Translations under genes and position numbers: made by a program
In this document: positions 30,343-42,445 of the stretch, in pieces
Layout: each line of letters begins with the position of its first letter
Numbering within the stretch: the first letter of the stretch is position 1
The notes under the pieces: generated by a model
The model's input: only the letters and a program-made list of their open reading frames with translations
The model's database searches: none
What the model was told of the DNA's origin: nothing
Assembly: GCA_018000995.1 (NCBI GenBank)
Contig: JAGNIU010000004.1
Span: forward strand, 106,622-170,621
Source of the DNA: Bacteroidia bacterium
Lineage (GTDB): Bacteria > Bacteroidota > Bacteroidia > B-17B0 > Aurantibacillaceae
Direction of reading: 5' to 3'
Length of the DNA: 64,000 nucleotides

Positions 30343-32721
30343 TTACTGCCGAATGAGCTTAATAATTTGGATTGATCCGTTGCAATTAGCCCTTAAAAAA
30401 TATATTCCTGAAGACAATTCTAATTCTGAAAACGCATACCGTCCGCGACTCAATAGTTTAGAATAAATCAATCTGCCAACCATATCATTAATTGTTATAT
30501 GAAATTCTTCTTCAATTTGAATTGTAAATACTCCATTATTCGGATTAGGGTAAACTAAAATCGAATTTGATTTATCCTGTATATCAATTCCTGTACAAGT
30601 TGAAACACTTTGAGTCAACACACTACTACTTTCGCAACCATTCAAATCAGTTCCTATGAGAGTATATGTTGTAGTCACGCTTGGATTAACAACAATACTT
30701 ATTCCAGGGCCACCAGGATTCCATGTATATGTATTCCCTCCTGTAGCTGTTAATGTTGCACTTCCCTGAAAAGGCGGGCCACAAATTATTGTATTACTTG
30801 TAGAGGCGCTTATCACAGGAAGTGGATTAACAGTAACTGTTGCCGTTGCTGTATTTGACGAAATACATCCTAAAGAACTTGTTCCGCTTACGGAGTAAAC
30901 AGTTGTTACGGTTGGTGTAACAACAGAACTACCGCTGCTAAAAGTATAAGTTGCGGCTCCGTTAGGAGATAAAGCGTAAGAATCACCAACACAAATTGAT
31001 CCATTAGAAATACTTATTGTTGGTGTGGGATTTACAGTAATAGTAATTGGTGTGCGATTGATACTTGGTGTACAAGTTAATGCGCCAGCATAAAAAGTAT
31101 AATTTCCTGCGCTTAAGCCTGATGCAGTATATGAAAAGCCAACGCCTAAAATTATGGTTGATGTTGGCGAAGAAAACCAATTAACAGTTCCTGTTGAAGA
31201 CGCTATTAATGTAAATGAAGCAGGATCACATCCTGTTAAAGATGTTGTGGTTGTATTTATCGGTGAAGAAGGGATTATACATTGTCCTAATTTTAATACG
31301 TAAGCATCGTAAGATCCCATTGCAGCTAAAGTGTAAGAAGTAGTTGGATCCGGATCGAAGTCGGTGATATTGGAAAAAGAACCCGCAAGATAAATAGCAT
31401 TCAAACTATCAACGTGTACCGAATTAGCATCCCAACCACCAATAAGTTGTTTAGCAAAAATAAAATTTCCGGCTGAATCGAGTTTTGAGATATAAATATT
31501 CTGAAACATTCCATTGAGTGTAAAAGTTGAAGGGCCGGGATCAAAATCAACTATGTCCGTGAAATTCCCGACAGAATAAACATTTCCGGACAAGTCAGAT
31601 ACTATTGAGCTTCCGAACTGATCATTCGCTGCGCTAAAAGATGTTGCCCATCTGAACACACCGTTAGTATCCAATTTGGAAACAAACGCATCCCACGAAC
31701 CTGCATTGTTAATGACATAAGAAGAAACTCCGGGATCAAAATCAACTGCACCATTAAAATAACCTGTTGTATACACACCACCATAATTATCAAGACAAAT
31801 ACTCTTTGCTGTTTCTACACCCGATCCACCCATATTCTTTGCCCATTTAAAATTCCCTGCGGTATCCAGCTTTAAAACAAAAATATTAGGGGAATTGAAA
31901 GGCGTTGTCATATTAAAAACTGCCGGACCTGGATCAAAATCAACAGTGCCATCAAAGTATCCTGTGCAATAAGGTTTTCCGAATTTATCTAATGCAAGTG
32001 AATAACAAATATCAGGATTGCTTGAGCCAATTCGCTTTGCCCAAATAAATTTTCCGGATGTGTCAAGTTTAGAAATAAAAATATCGTCCGCACCAGAACT
32101 TGTTAATGTATAAGTTCCTGCAGCCGGATTAAAATCAGCAGTAGAACCAAAACTTCCAACATTATATAAGAATCCTTTATCGTCAACTGCAATAGAATAA
32201 CAGACATCTACAAATAAACCTCCTTGTTGTCCTGCCCAAACAAAATTTCCTGCGCCGTCCAATTTTAATATGAAAACATCTTCATTACTATTAGGAGTTG
32301 TTAAAGTATATGTTCCTGATCCAGGATCAAAGTCAACAGTATTTAGAAATGAACCGGTTATATAAACATTTCCTACAGAATCCACTGCGATAGAACGGCC
32401 AATGTCATCAGTTGTACCACCAATCCTTTTTGCCCACACAAAATTACCTGAAGCATTAAGTTTAGAAATAAAAACATCTTTATTTCCTGCCGATTGTAGA
32501 GTGAAAGTTGACGGACCCGGATCAAAATCAACTATGCTTCCAAAATATCCTGTGGTGTAAACGTTTCCATTCTTATCGGTGGTGATGCAATAACTTGTTT
32601 CTGCATTAATATTGCCTAATTGTTTTGCCCAGTTAAGAGATGTTATTTGAGAAAAGGAAAAGAAATAAACATTCGAGAATAGAATGATTGTAATGATTCG
32701 TATTAAAAACCTGAAACGCAT
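30343..32721 (-). CDS. T9SS-secreted protein with seven DFDPG-type repeats
   Basis: I place the start at the ATG at 32721, which gives a clean signal peptide (MRFRFLIRIITIILFSNVYFFSFSQ). The frame also allows a longer start at 32832, but that would run through the rRNA terminator. The protein contains seven repeats of about 60 residues, each with a core such as DFDPGPSTFTL, DFDPGSGTYTL or DFNPAAGTYTL followed by KLD-GNF-WAK and GNVYTTGYF phrases, probably a beta-propeller of the SBBP kind. Two Ig-like segments and a type A T9SS domain (ILVYPNPNNGVFTIQI ... SGIYFLRAN) finish it. It probably binds a ligand or surface. The function is unknown. Confidence 0.85.
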   Translation of the reverse strand: MRFRFLIRIITIILFSNVYFFSFSQITSLNWAKQLGNINAETSYCITTDKNGNVYTTGYFGSIVDFDPGPSTFTLQSAGNKDVFISKLNASGNFVWAKRIGGTTDDIGRSIAVDSVGNVYITGSFLNTVDFDPGSGTYTLTTPNSNEDVFILKLDGAGNFVWAGQQGGLFVDVCYSIAVDDKGFLYNVGSFGSTADFNPAAGTYTLTSSGADDIFISKLDTSGKFIWAKRIGSSNPDICYSLALDKFGKPYCTGYFDGTVDFDPGPAVFNMTTPFNSPNIFVLKLDTAGNFKWAKNMGGSGVETAKSICLDNYGGVYTTGYFNGAVDFDPGVSSYVINNAGSWDAFVSKLDTNGVFRWATSFSAANDQFGSSIVSDLSGNVYSVGNFTDIVDFDPGPSTFTLNGMFQNIYISKLDSAGNFIFAKQLIGGWDANSVHVDSLNAIYLAGSFSNITDFDPDPTTSYTLAAMGSYDAYVLKLGQCIIPSSPINTTTTSLTGCDPASFTLIASSTGTVNWFSSPTSTIILGVGFSYTASGLSAGNYTFYAGALTCTPSINRTPITITVNPTPTISISNGSICVGDSYALSPNGAATYTFSSGSSVVTPTVTTVYSVSGTSSLGCISSNTATATVTVNPLPVISASTSNTIICGPPFQGSATLTATGGNTYTWNPGGPGISIVVNPSVTTTYTLIGTDLNGCESSSVLTQSVSTCTGIDIQDKSNSILVYPNPNNGVFTIQIEEEFHITINDMVGRLIYSKLLSRGRYAFSELELSSGIYFLRANCNGSIQIIKLIRQ

Positions 32722-32770
32722 TTCCTTTAATTGATAAACTAAGTTAGCAATAAATAGAACTTGGAATGAT

Positions 32771-32808
32771 ATAAAATAAAAAAGCCCCAACATTGCTGAA
32801 GGGGCTTT
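32771..32808 (-). terminator. Terminator of the rRNA operon
   Basis: On the - strand an 8-bp stem, AAAGCCCC/GGGGCTTT (32781-32808), is followed by TTTATTTTAT. It lies 14 bases after the 5S gene and marks the end of the rrn transcript, upstream of the T9SS gene start at 32721. Confidence 0.85.
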
Positions 32809-32821
32809 CTCTTTTAAAATT

Positions 32822-32927
32822 GGCATCGACATACTCTCCCAGGCTTTAGGCCAAGTACCATCTGCGCAGGCGGGCTTAACTACTCTGTTCGGAATGGGAA
32901 GAGGTGATCCCCGCCGCTATAGACGCC
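32822..32927 (-). rRNA. rrf: 5S rRNA
   Basis: Reading from 32927 on the - strand, the sequence starts GGCGTCTATAGCGGCGGGGA, contains the loop region TCCCATTCCGAACAGAG and closes with the complementary end GTATGTCGATGCC. Ends are approximate to a few bases. It is the last gene of the rrn operon. Confidence 0.93.
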
Positions 32928-33066
32928 ATAAAGGGATCGAAACATTTCTGTTTCTAATATTTTAATTTAAATAAATACATAATGAAAAAAGACACAAGGC
33001 AATAAGTTTTCGGTAAACAGAAAGCATTGCTGCTCTCTGCTTACTTCTAACTGTTTTGGATGCCAT

Positions 33067-35957
<2,891 letters not shown>

Positions 35958-36145
35958 GTTATGCTTACGCATCTTTGATAATAGAGTATTTCATCTACTA
36001 CCAGTATTCTTTTCTCCATGTCACCATGAGAGAAATATCTGTTTTGATTGTTATAAAGCAATCCTTTAATAGTAAACTATTAAAAGCTTGCCTCGTGTCT
36101 TTTCCAATATGTCAATGAACGTGTTTACCCGAAGGTAAAATGTTG

Positions 36146-36219
36146 TGGAGAATAACGGATTCGAACCGTTGACCCCCTGCGTGCAAGGCAGGTGCTCTAG
36201 CCAGCTGAGCTAATCCCCC
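36146..36219 (-). tRNA. tRNA-Ala (anticodon UGC)
   Basis: The 74-nt gene in the 16S-23S spacer has acceptor stem GGGGGAT/ATTCTCC (with G-T pairs), anticodon arm CCTGC-CTTGCAC-GCAGG giving TGC, T arm AACGG-TTCGAAT-CCGTT and discriminator A. It lies between tRNA-Ile and 23S. Confidence 0.96.
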
Positions 36220-36312
36220 CAATTCGAGTTTATATTCAAAGCTTAAGATTCAATTTCAAAGTCTTTTAACTTCTCTGAATCTTGAACTTCAACCTTGAAC
36301 TCTCTTTTAATG

Positions 36313-36386
36313 TAGTCCCGAGCGGATTTGAACCGCTGACCCCTACATTATCAGTGTAGTGCTCTAACCAACTGAGCTACGGGACT
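36313..36386 (-). tRNA. tRNA-Ile (anticodon GAU)
   Basis: The 74-nt spacer tRNA has acceptor stem AGTCCCG/CGGGACT, anticodon arm CTACA-CTGATAA-TGTAG giving GAT, T arm AGCGG-TTCAAAT-CCGCT and discriminator A. The order 16S-Ile-Ala-23S-5S is the common one. Confidence 0.97.
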
Positions 36387-36571
36387 GTTTTAGTCGGCGC
36401 CTCAGTAGTTTTTAGCCCTACTTGGCTCGTTTGGGTTGTTCTCAAATTTTTGCTTTTAAAACAGTGTAAAGTAAAACTTTAAACTCCTGTTGTAAAAACA
36501 TGATTGTCCAAAAAATAGCAAGCATTAAATGCTTCATACAAAATTATCACCCTTGTAAGAGGGATTGCTCC

Positions 36572-38097
<1,526 letters not shown>

Positions 38098-38365
38098 TAA
38101 AAGTTTGTATCCCTATCATTTAAAATAGGAATGAATTATGTCTAAACACAATCCCTCAAGGGTCAATTTTAAGTCTTTCGACTTTTCATTGCATGTGATA
38201 ATTCTGCTTTCCGCATAAATTACCTGCTACATTTTTGGCAATCAATTTCTCAATGAACGTAATATCTTAAAGCAGGACTTTTAATTTCAATTTCAAGACT
38301 CTTAATCTTGTCTGTTATTAAAGTATCCCAGCATTTCAATCAACTTTCCCTTGTTATTGGGGTCG
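38098..38365 (-). other. rRNA operon leader
   Basis: Between promoter P1 and the 16S gene lie about 260 bases of transcribed leader without a reading frame. It is AT-rich and contains stretches that probably base-pair across 16S for processing, but I did not establish the pairing. The remaining sequence up to 38664 holds the tandem promoters and AT-rich DNA in front of the glycosyltransferase gene. Confidence 0.6.
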
Positions 38366-38397
38366 CAAAAGTATAAACTATTTTTACAACCACCAAA
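38366..38397 (-). promoter_or_regulatory. rrn promoter P1 (TTTG-N20-TACTTTTG)
   Basis: On the - strand TTTG (38394-38397) is followed by a 20-base spacer and TACTTTTG (38366-38373). Both parts match the Bacteroidota consensus exactly. It is the promoter nearest to 16S, and transcription should begin near 38358. Confidence 0.8.
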
Positions 38398-38505
38398 TAT
38401 TTTTTAAAATATTTTAATGTTTTTTTATTTTTCTTTTCTGCTCCAATCTTTCTCTAGGGACGAACCCTCACACATCATTAATTAGCTACTCAAAAAACGG
38501 GACGG

Positions 38506-38538
38506 CAAAGATACATAATTCTTGAAAGGATATGCAAA
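38506..38538 (-). promoter_or_regulatory. rrn promoter P2 (TTTG-N21-TATCTTTG)
   Basis: A second exact match lies 140 bp further upstream: TTTG (38535-38538), a 21-base spacer and TATCTTTG (38506-38513). Tandem promoters are common for rRNA operons and allow growth-dependent control. Confidence 0.72.
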
Positions 38539-38664
38539 TTTTATTGATTTTTTTTTGATGTACTTGATAATTAGGTCATTAAATTATCAAAAAAAATCTA
38601 AAACGTTAAAAGCTGAAGATTTTAGACTCAATTTTTTAAGTAGTTTTATGGTTTAAAATAAAAT

Positions 38665-39981
38665 TTGAAAAAAGTTCTCATACTAACTTATTATTGGCCT
38701 CCAGGTGGAGGTGCAGGCGTACAACGTTGGCTTAAGTTTGTAAAATACCTTAATCAATTCGGTTGGGAACCTATAGTTTACACTGCTGAAAATGGCGAAA
38801 TGCCTGTAATAGATAATTCATTAGAAAAAGATATTCCCAAAGGCACAACAGTATTAAAAACTAAAATTTGGGAGCCCTATTCTTTTTATAAAGCATTCAT
38901 CGGAAGAAAAAAAGATGATAAAATAAACGCTTCTTTCCTCTCAGAAAACAAAAAAACATCTCTTACAGAGAAAATTTCTGTATGGATACGCGGTAATTTC
39001 TTTATTCCCGATGCACGTAAATATTGGATCAAACCTTCTGTAAATTATCTTAAAGATTATCTCGAGAAAAATTCTGTTGATGTTATTATATCAAGCGGAC
39101 CGCCTCATACCATGCATTTAATTGGATTGGGATTAAAAAAACAATTTCCCAATACAAAATGGGTGGCAGATTTTAGAGATCCTTGGACAAACATCGATTT
39201 TTACGAAGAGTTAATGCTTAGTTCCTCCTCTGATAAGAAACATAAAGAATTAGAATTAAAAGTTTTATCGAATGCTGATTCTATTATAAGTGTTGGAAAA
39301 ACTATGAGTGAAGATTTAAAAAAAATCTACACCAAAGAACCTGAAAAATTCTATGTTATTACTAATGGATTTGATGAAGATGATATTTATAAAGGCATTC
39401 TTGAAAAAGATAAAAAATTCTCCATCGCACACATCGGTACACTCGTAAAAAGCCGCAATCCGGAAACACTTTGGAAAGTCTTGAAGTCTCTCGTTAACGA
39501 GAATGAAAATTTCAAACAAGATTTGGAAATAAAATTAGTTGGTAAAGTTGATTTTTTTGTGAAAGAACGCATTGGCCAAAATGGACTGGAACAATTTGTT
39601 CACAAAATAGATTACCTCCCGCACAGCGAGGTTATTAAAGAACAACAAAAAAGTAAAGTGCTTTTACTATTGGTAAACCAGACCAAAAACGCGAAAAGTA
39701 TTCTCACAGGAAAAATATTCGAATACCTTGCCGCCGAAGTTCCTGTTTTAGCAATTGGTCCGCCGGATGGGGATTTGGCTGATATATTAAAAGAAACTGA
39801 ATGCGGATTAATTTCTGATTTTAATGATGAAATTAAACTGAAAGAAAATATTTTGGCACTTTATAATAAAAAAGTTATTAATTTTGATAAAAATAAAATC
39901 GCACGTTTTTCACGACGCGAATTAACTAAAGATTTATCGGGACTCTTATCAGCAATGGCTGAAACTAAAAATATTAATTAA
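38665..39981 (+). CDS. Glycosyltransferase family 4-like protein
   Basis: The 438-residue GT-B fold protein begins KKVLILTYYWPPGGGAGVQRWLKFVKYL, the typical N-terminus of glycosyltransferases that build surface polysaccharides. The donor-binding half contains FYVITNGFDEDDI, FSIAHIGTLVKSRNPETLW and ILTGKIFEYLAAEVPVLAIGPPDGDLADIL, the E-x7-E-like loop that holds the nucleotide sugar. The start codon is TTG; no ATG nearby would keep the conserved KKVLILTYY strand. The sugar and acceptor are unknown. It is followed by the yebC-like gene after 22 bp. Confidence 0.9.
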   Translation: MKKVLILTYYWPPGGGAGVQRWLKFVKYLNQFGWEPIVYTAENGEMPVIDNSLEKDIPKGTTVLKTKIWEPYSFYKAFIGRKKDDKINASFLSENKKTSLTEKISVWIRGNFFIPDARKYWIKPSVNYLKDYLEKNSVDVIISSGPPHTMHLIGLGLKKQFPNTKWVADFRDPWTNIDFYEELMLSSSSDKKHKELELKVLSNADSIISVGKTMSEDLKKIYTKEPEKFYVITNGFDEDDIYKGILEKDKKFSIAHIGTLVKSRNPETLWKVLKSLVNENENFKQDLEIKLVGKVDFFVKERIGQNGLEQFVHKIDYLPHSEVIKEQQKSKVLLLLVNQTKNAKSILTGKIFEYLAAEVPVLAIGPPDGDLADILKETECGLISDFNDEIKLKENILALYNKKVINFDKNKIARFSRRELTKDLSGLLSAMAETKNIN

Positions 39982-40003
39982 TTTTATAAAAAATTTAATT
40001 GAG

Positions 40004-40717
40004 ATGGGACGAATATTTCAAACCAGAAAAGCAACAATGTTTAAACGCTACGCTAAAATGGCGAAGGCGTTTACCAAATTAGGAAAAGAAATTGCCATGG
40101 CTGTTAAAGCGGGTGGACCAAATCCTGATACTAACGCGCGTTTACGTGCAATTATTCAGAATGCAAAGGCAGTTAACATGCCAAAAGTAAATATTGATAG
40201 CGCAATTAAACGTGCATCTGAAAAAGACTCTGCGAATTACGAAGAAGTTATTTATGAAGGATACGCTCCGCACGGAGTTCCTGTTCTTGTTGAAACAAAT
40301 ACTGATAACCCTACCCGCTCTGTCGCGAATATCAGAATGTACTTTAACCGCGCTGAAGGTCAATTAGGAACTTCAGGTTCTGTTAGCTTCATGTTCGAAC
40401 GCAAAGTTTTATTTAAAGTAGATTCAACCGGATTAGATAAAGACAATACCGAATTAGATTTAATCGATTACGGTGCTGAAGATTTAAGTTGGGATGATGA
40501 GAACAACGAATTAATTGTACAAACCGCATTCACAGATTTCGGAAAGATGCAGGCGGGATTGGAAGAGAAAAAATATATCGTTAAAGAATCATCAAAAGTA
40601 TTTATTCCTACTACCACACAAGAATTAACCGACGAAAAAGAAGCGGATGTGATGGCACTAATCGAGAAAATGGAAGATGATGATGATATTGTTGCCGTTT
40701 ATCATAACCTCGCTTAA
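40004..40717 (+). CDS. YebC/PmpR family regulator
   Basis: The 237-residue protein has the family start MGRIFQTRKATMFKRYAKMAKAFTKLGKEI followed by AGGPNPDTNARLRAIIQNAKAVNMPK and YEEVIYEGYAPHGVPVLVETNTDN. YebC proteins bind DNA or help ribosomes at proline stretches, depending on the member. The variant opening GRIFQTRK in place of AGHSKW is typical for Bacteroidota. It precedes recJ by 4 bp. Confidence 0.93.
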   Translation: MGRIFQTRKATMFKRYAKMAKAFTKLGKEIAMAVKAGGPNPDTNARLRAIIQNAKAVNMPKVNIDSAIKRASEKDSANYEEVIYEGYAPHGVPVLVETNTDNPTRSVANIRMYFNRAEGQLGTSGSVSFMFERKVLFKVDSTGLDKDNTELDLIDYGAEDLSWDDENNELIVQTAFTDFGKMQAGLEEKKYIVKESSKVFIPTTTQELTDEKEADVMALIEKMEDDDDIVAVYHNLA

Positions 40718-40721
40718 GTAA

Positions 40722-42428
40722 TTGGAGAAACGCTGGAACATACAAGATGTGGGCAATAACCCCACCGTTAGTGAATTGCAGCAACTACTGAATGTTGACC
40801 GCATTATTGCATCTTTATTATTTCAAAGAAAGATTTCAAGTTTTGAAGACGCGAAAAGTTTTTTCCGTCCCGATTTAAATGCTTTGCACGATCCGTTTTT
40901 AATGAAGGATATGGATAAAGCCATTTCCCGAATAGAAACGGCTATCAAGAACAATGAGAAAATTTTAATTTTTGGAGATTATGATGTAGACGGCACCACT
41001 TCGGTTGCTACCGTTTACAGTTTCTTCAAAAAGATTTATCCTAATGTTGGCTTTTATATTCCCGATCGTTATAAAGAAGGATATGGGATTTCATTTAAAG
41101 GAATTGATTTCGCGAAAGAAAATAATTTCGGATTGATAATTGCATTAGATTGCGGTATTAAAGCCATTGATAAAATTGATTACGCCAATGAAAAAGGTAT
41201 CGATTTTATTATTTGCGACCACCATTTACCGGGCGATACATTACCAAAAGCATTAGCAGTTCTCGATCCAAAACGAAATGATTGTCCTTACCCTTATAAA
41301 GAATTACCGGGTTGCGGTATCGGTTTTAAATTAATTCAGGCTTATAGTCAGAAAAATAATTTAGATGCGAAAGGTTATTTAGAATATTTGGATTTAGTAG
41401 CAACGAGTATTGCTGCAGATATTGTTCCGATTACAGGAGAAAATAGAATTCTTGCTCATTTTGGAATTGAAAAATTAAATTCAAATCCGCGCCCCGGAAT
41501 TAAAGCGTTGATTGATTCAAATAAAATGACGAAGGGATTAAATATTACTTCGTTAGTGTTTGTAATCGGCCCCAGAATTAATGCGGCGGGACGATTAGAA
41601 CATGGTTCTAAATCAGTTGAGTTATTAATTTGTGAAAATGAAGCTGAAGCGAATGAAATTGCAAAAAGCATAAACACTACCAATACACAACGTAAAGATA
41701 TTGACCAAGGCACAACATCAGAAGCACATTTGATGTTAGAGAATGATCCGATGACCCCATTTAAAAAATCGACAGTTCTTTTTAATGAAGGCTGGCATAA
41801 AGGTGTTGTTGGAATTGTTGCCTCGCGTTTAATTGAAAAATATTATAAGCCCACAATCATTTTAACGGAATCTGATGGCAAAGCAACAGGCTCTGCACGC
41901 AGCGTGAAAGAATTTGATGTGTATGCTGCCATTGAACAATGCAGCGATTTATTAGAACAATTTGGCGGACATAAATTCGCGGCGGGTTTGACCATGAAAA
42001 AGGAAAATGTTTCTGCTTTCCAGGCGAAATTTGAAAAAATTGTTGCGGGAAGTATTACTGCCGAGCAATTAATTCCCCGTGTGGATATTGATATTGAAAT
42101 TGAATTGCAGGAAATAAATGATAAGACCCTCCGCATATTAAAACAATTTGCACCGCATGGTCCTGAGAATATGACGCCACTCTTCGTTGCAAAAAATGTA
42201 ATCGATACCGGTTGGGGAAAAGTAGTTGGCACTAATCATTTAAAATTAGATCTCTTCCAATCCAAAAACCCAAATGTGCGTTTCCCTGCTATTGCTTATG
42301 ATAAAGGAGATTTTTTAAGTTTCTTCCAACGCAAAATTCCAATTGACATCGTTTTTAAAATCCAGGAAAATGATTTTAGAGGCGCAATTACTACTCAATT
42401 GGTTATTGAGGAGATTAGGGTGAGTTAA
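40722..42428 (+). CDS. recJ: Single-stranded-DNA-specific exonuclease RecJ
   Basis: The 568-residue product has the DHH-family motifs: FGDYDVDGTTSV (86-95 region, motif I), ALDCGIKAID (motif II), CDHHLPGD (DHH at 166-168, motif III) and GPRINAAGRLEHG (DHHA1 region), then a C-terminal OB-like domain. RecJ degrades single-stranded DNA 5' to 3' in recombination and mismatch repair. The start codon is TTG, placed 4 bases after the yebC-like stop; translational coupling is likely. Its 3' end faces the SBBP gene on the - strand across 17 bp. Confidence 0.95.
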   Translation: MEKRWNIQDVGNNPTVSELQQLLNVDRIIASLLFQRKISSFEDAKSFFRPDLNALHDPFLMKDMDKAISRIETAIKNNEKILIFGDYDVDGTTSVATVYSFFKKIYPNVGFYIPDRYKEGYGISFKGIDFAKENNFGLIIALDCGIKAIDKIDYANEKGIDFIICDHHLPGDTLPKALAVLDPKRNDCPYPYKELPGCGIGFKLIQAYSQKNNLDAKGYLEYLDLVATSIAADIVPITGENRILAHFGIEKLNSNPRPGIKALIDSNKMTKGLNITSLVFVIGPRINAAGRLEHGSKSVELLICENEAEANEIAKSINTTNTQRKDIDQGTTSEAHLMLENDPMTPFKKSTVLFNEGWHKGVVGIVASRLIEKYYKPTIILTESDGKATGSARSVKEFDVYAAIEQCSDLLEQFGGHKFAAGLTMKKENVSAFQAKFEKIVAGSITAEQLIPRVDIDIEIELQEINDKTLRILKQFAPHGPENMTPLFVAKNVIDTGWGKVVGTNHLKLDLFQSKNPNVRFPAIAYDKGDFLSFFQRKIPIDIVFKIQENDFRGAITTQLVIEEIRVS

Positions 42429-42445
42429 CAGTATCTTTCCTAATG

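Noticed and set aside
32722..32832. N-terminal extension of the T9SS protein at 30343
   Set aside because: The extension crosses the rRNA terminator hairpin and puts a normal signal peptide in the middle of the protein.
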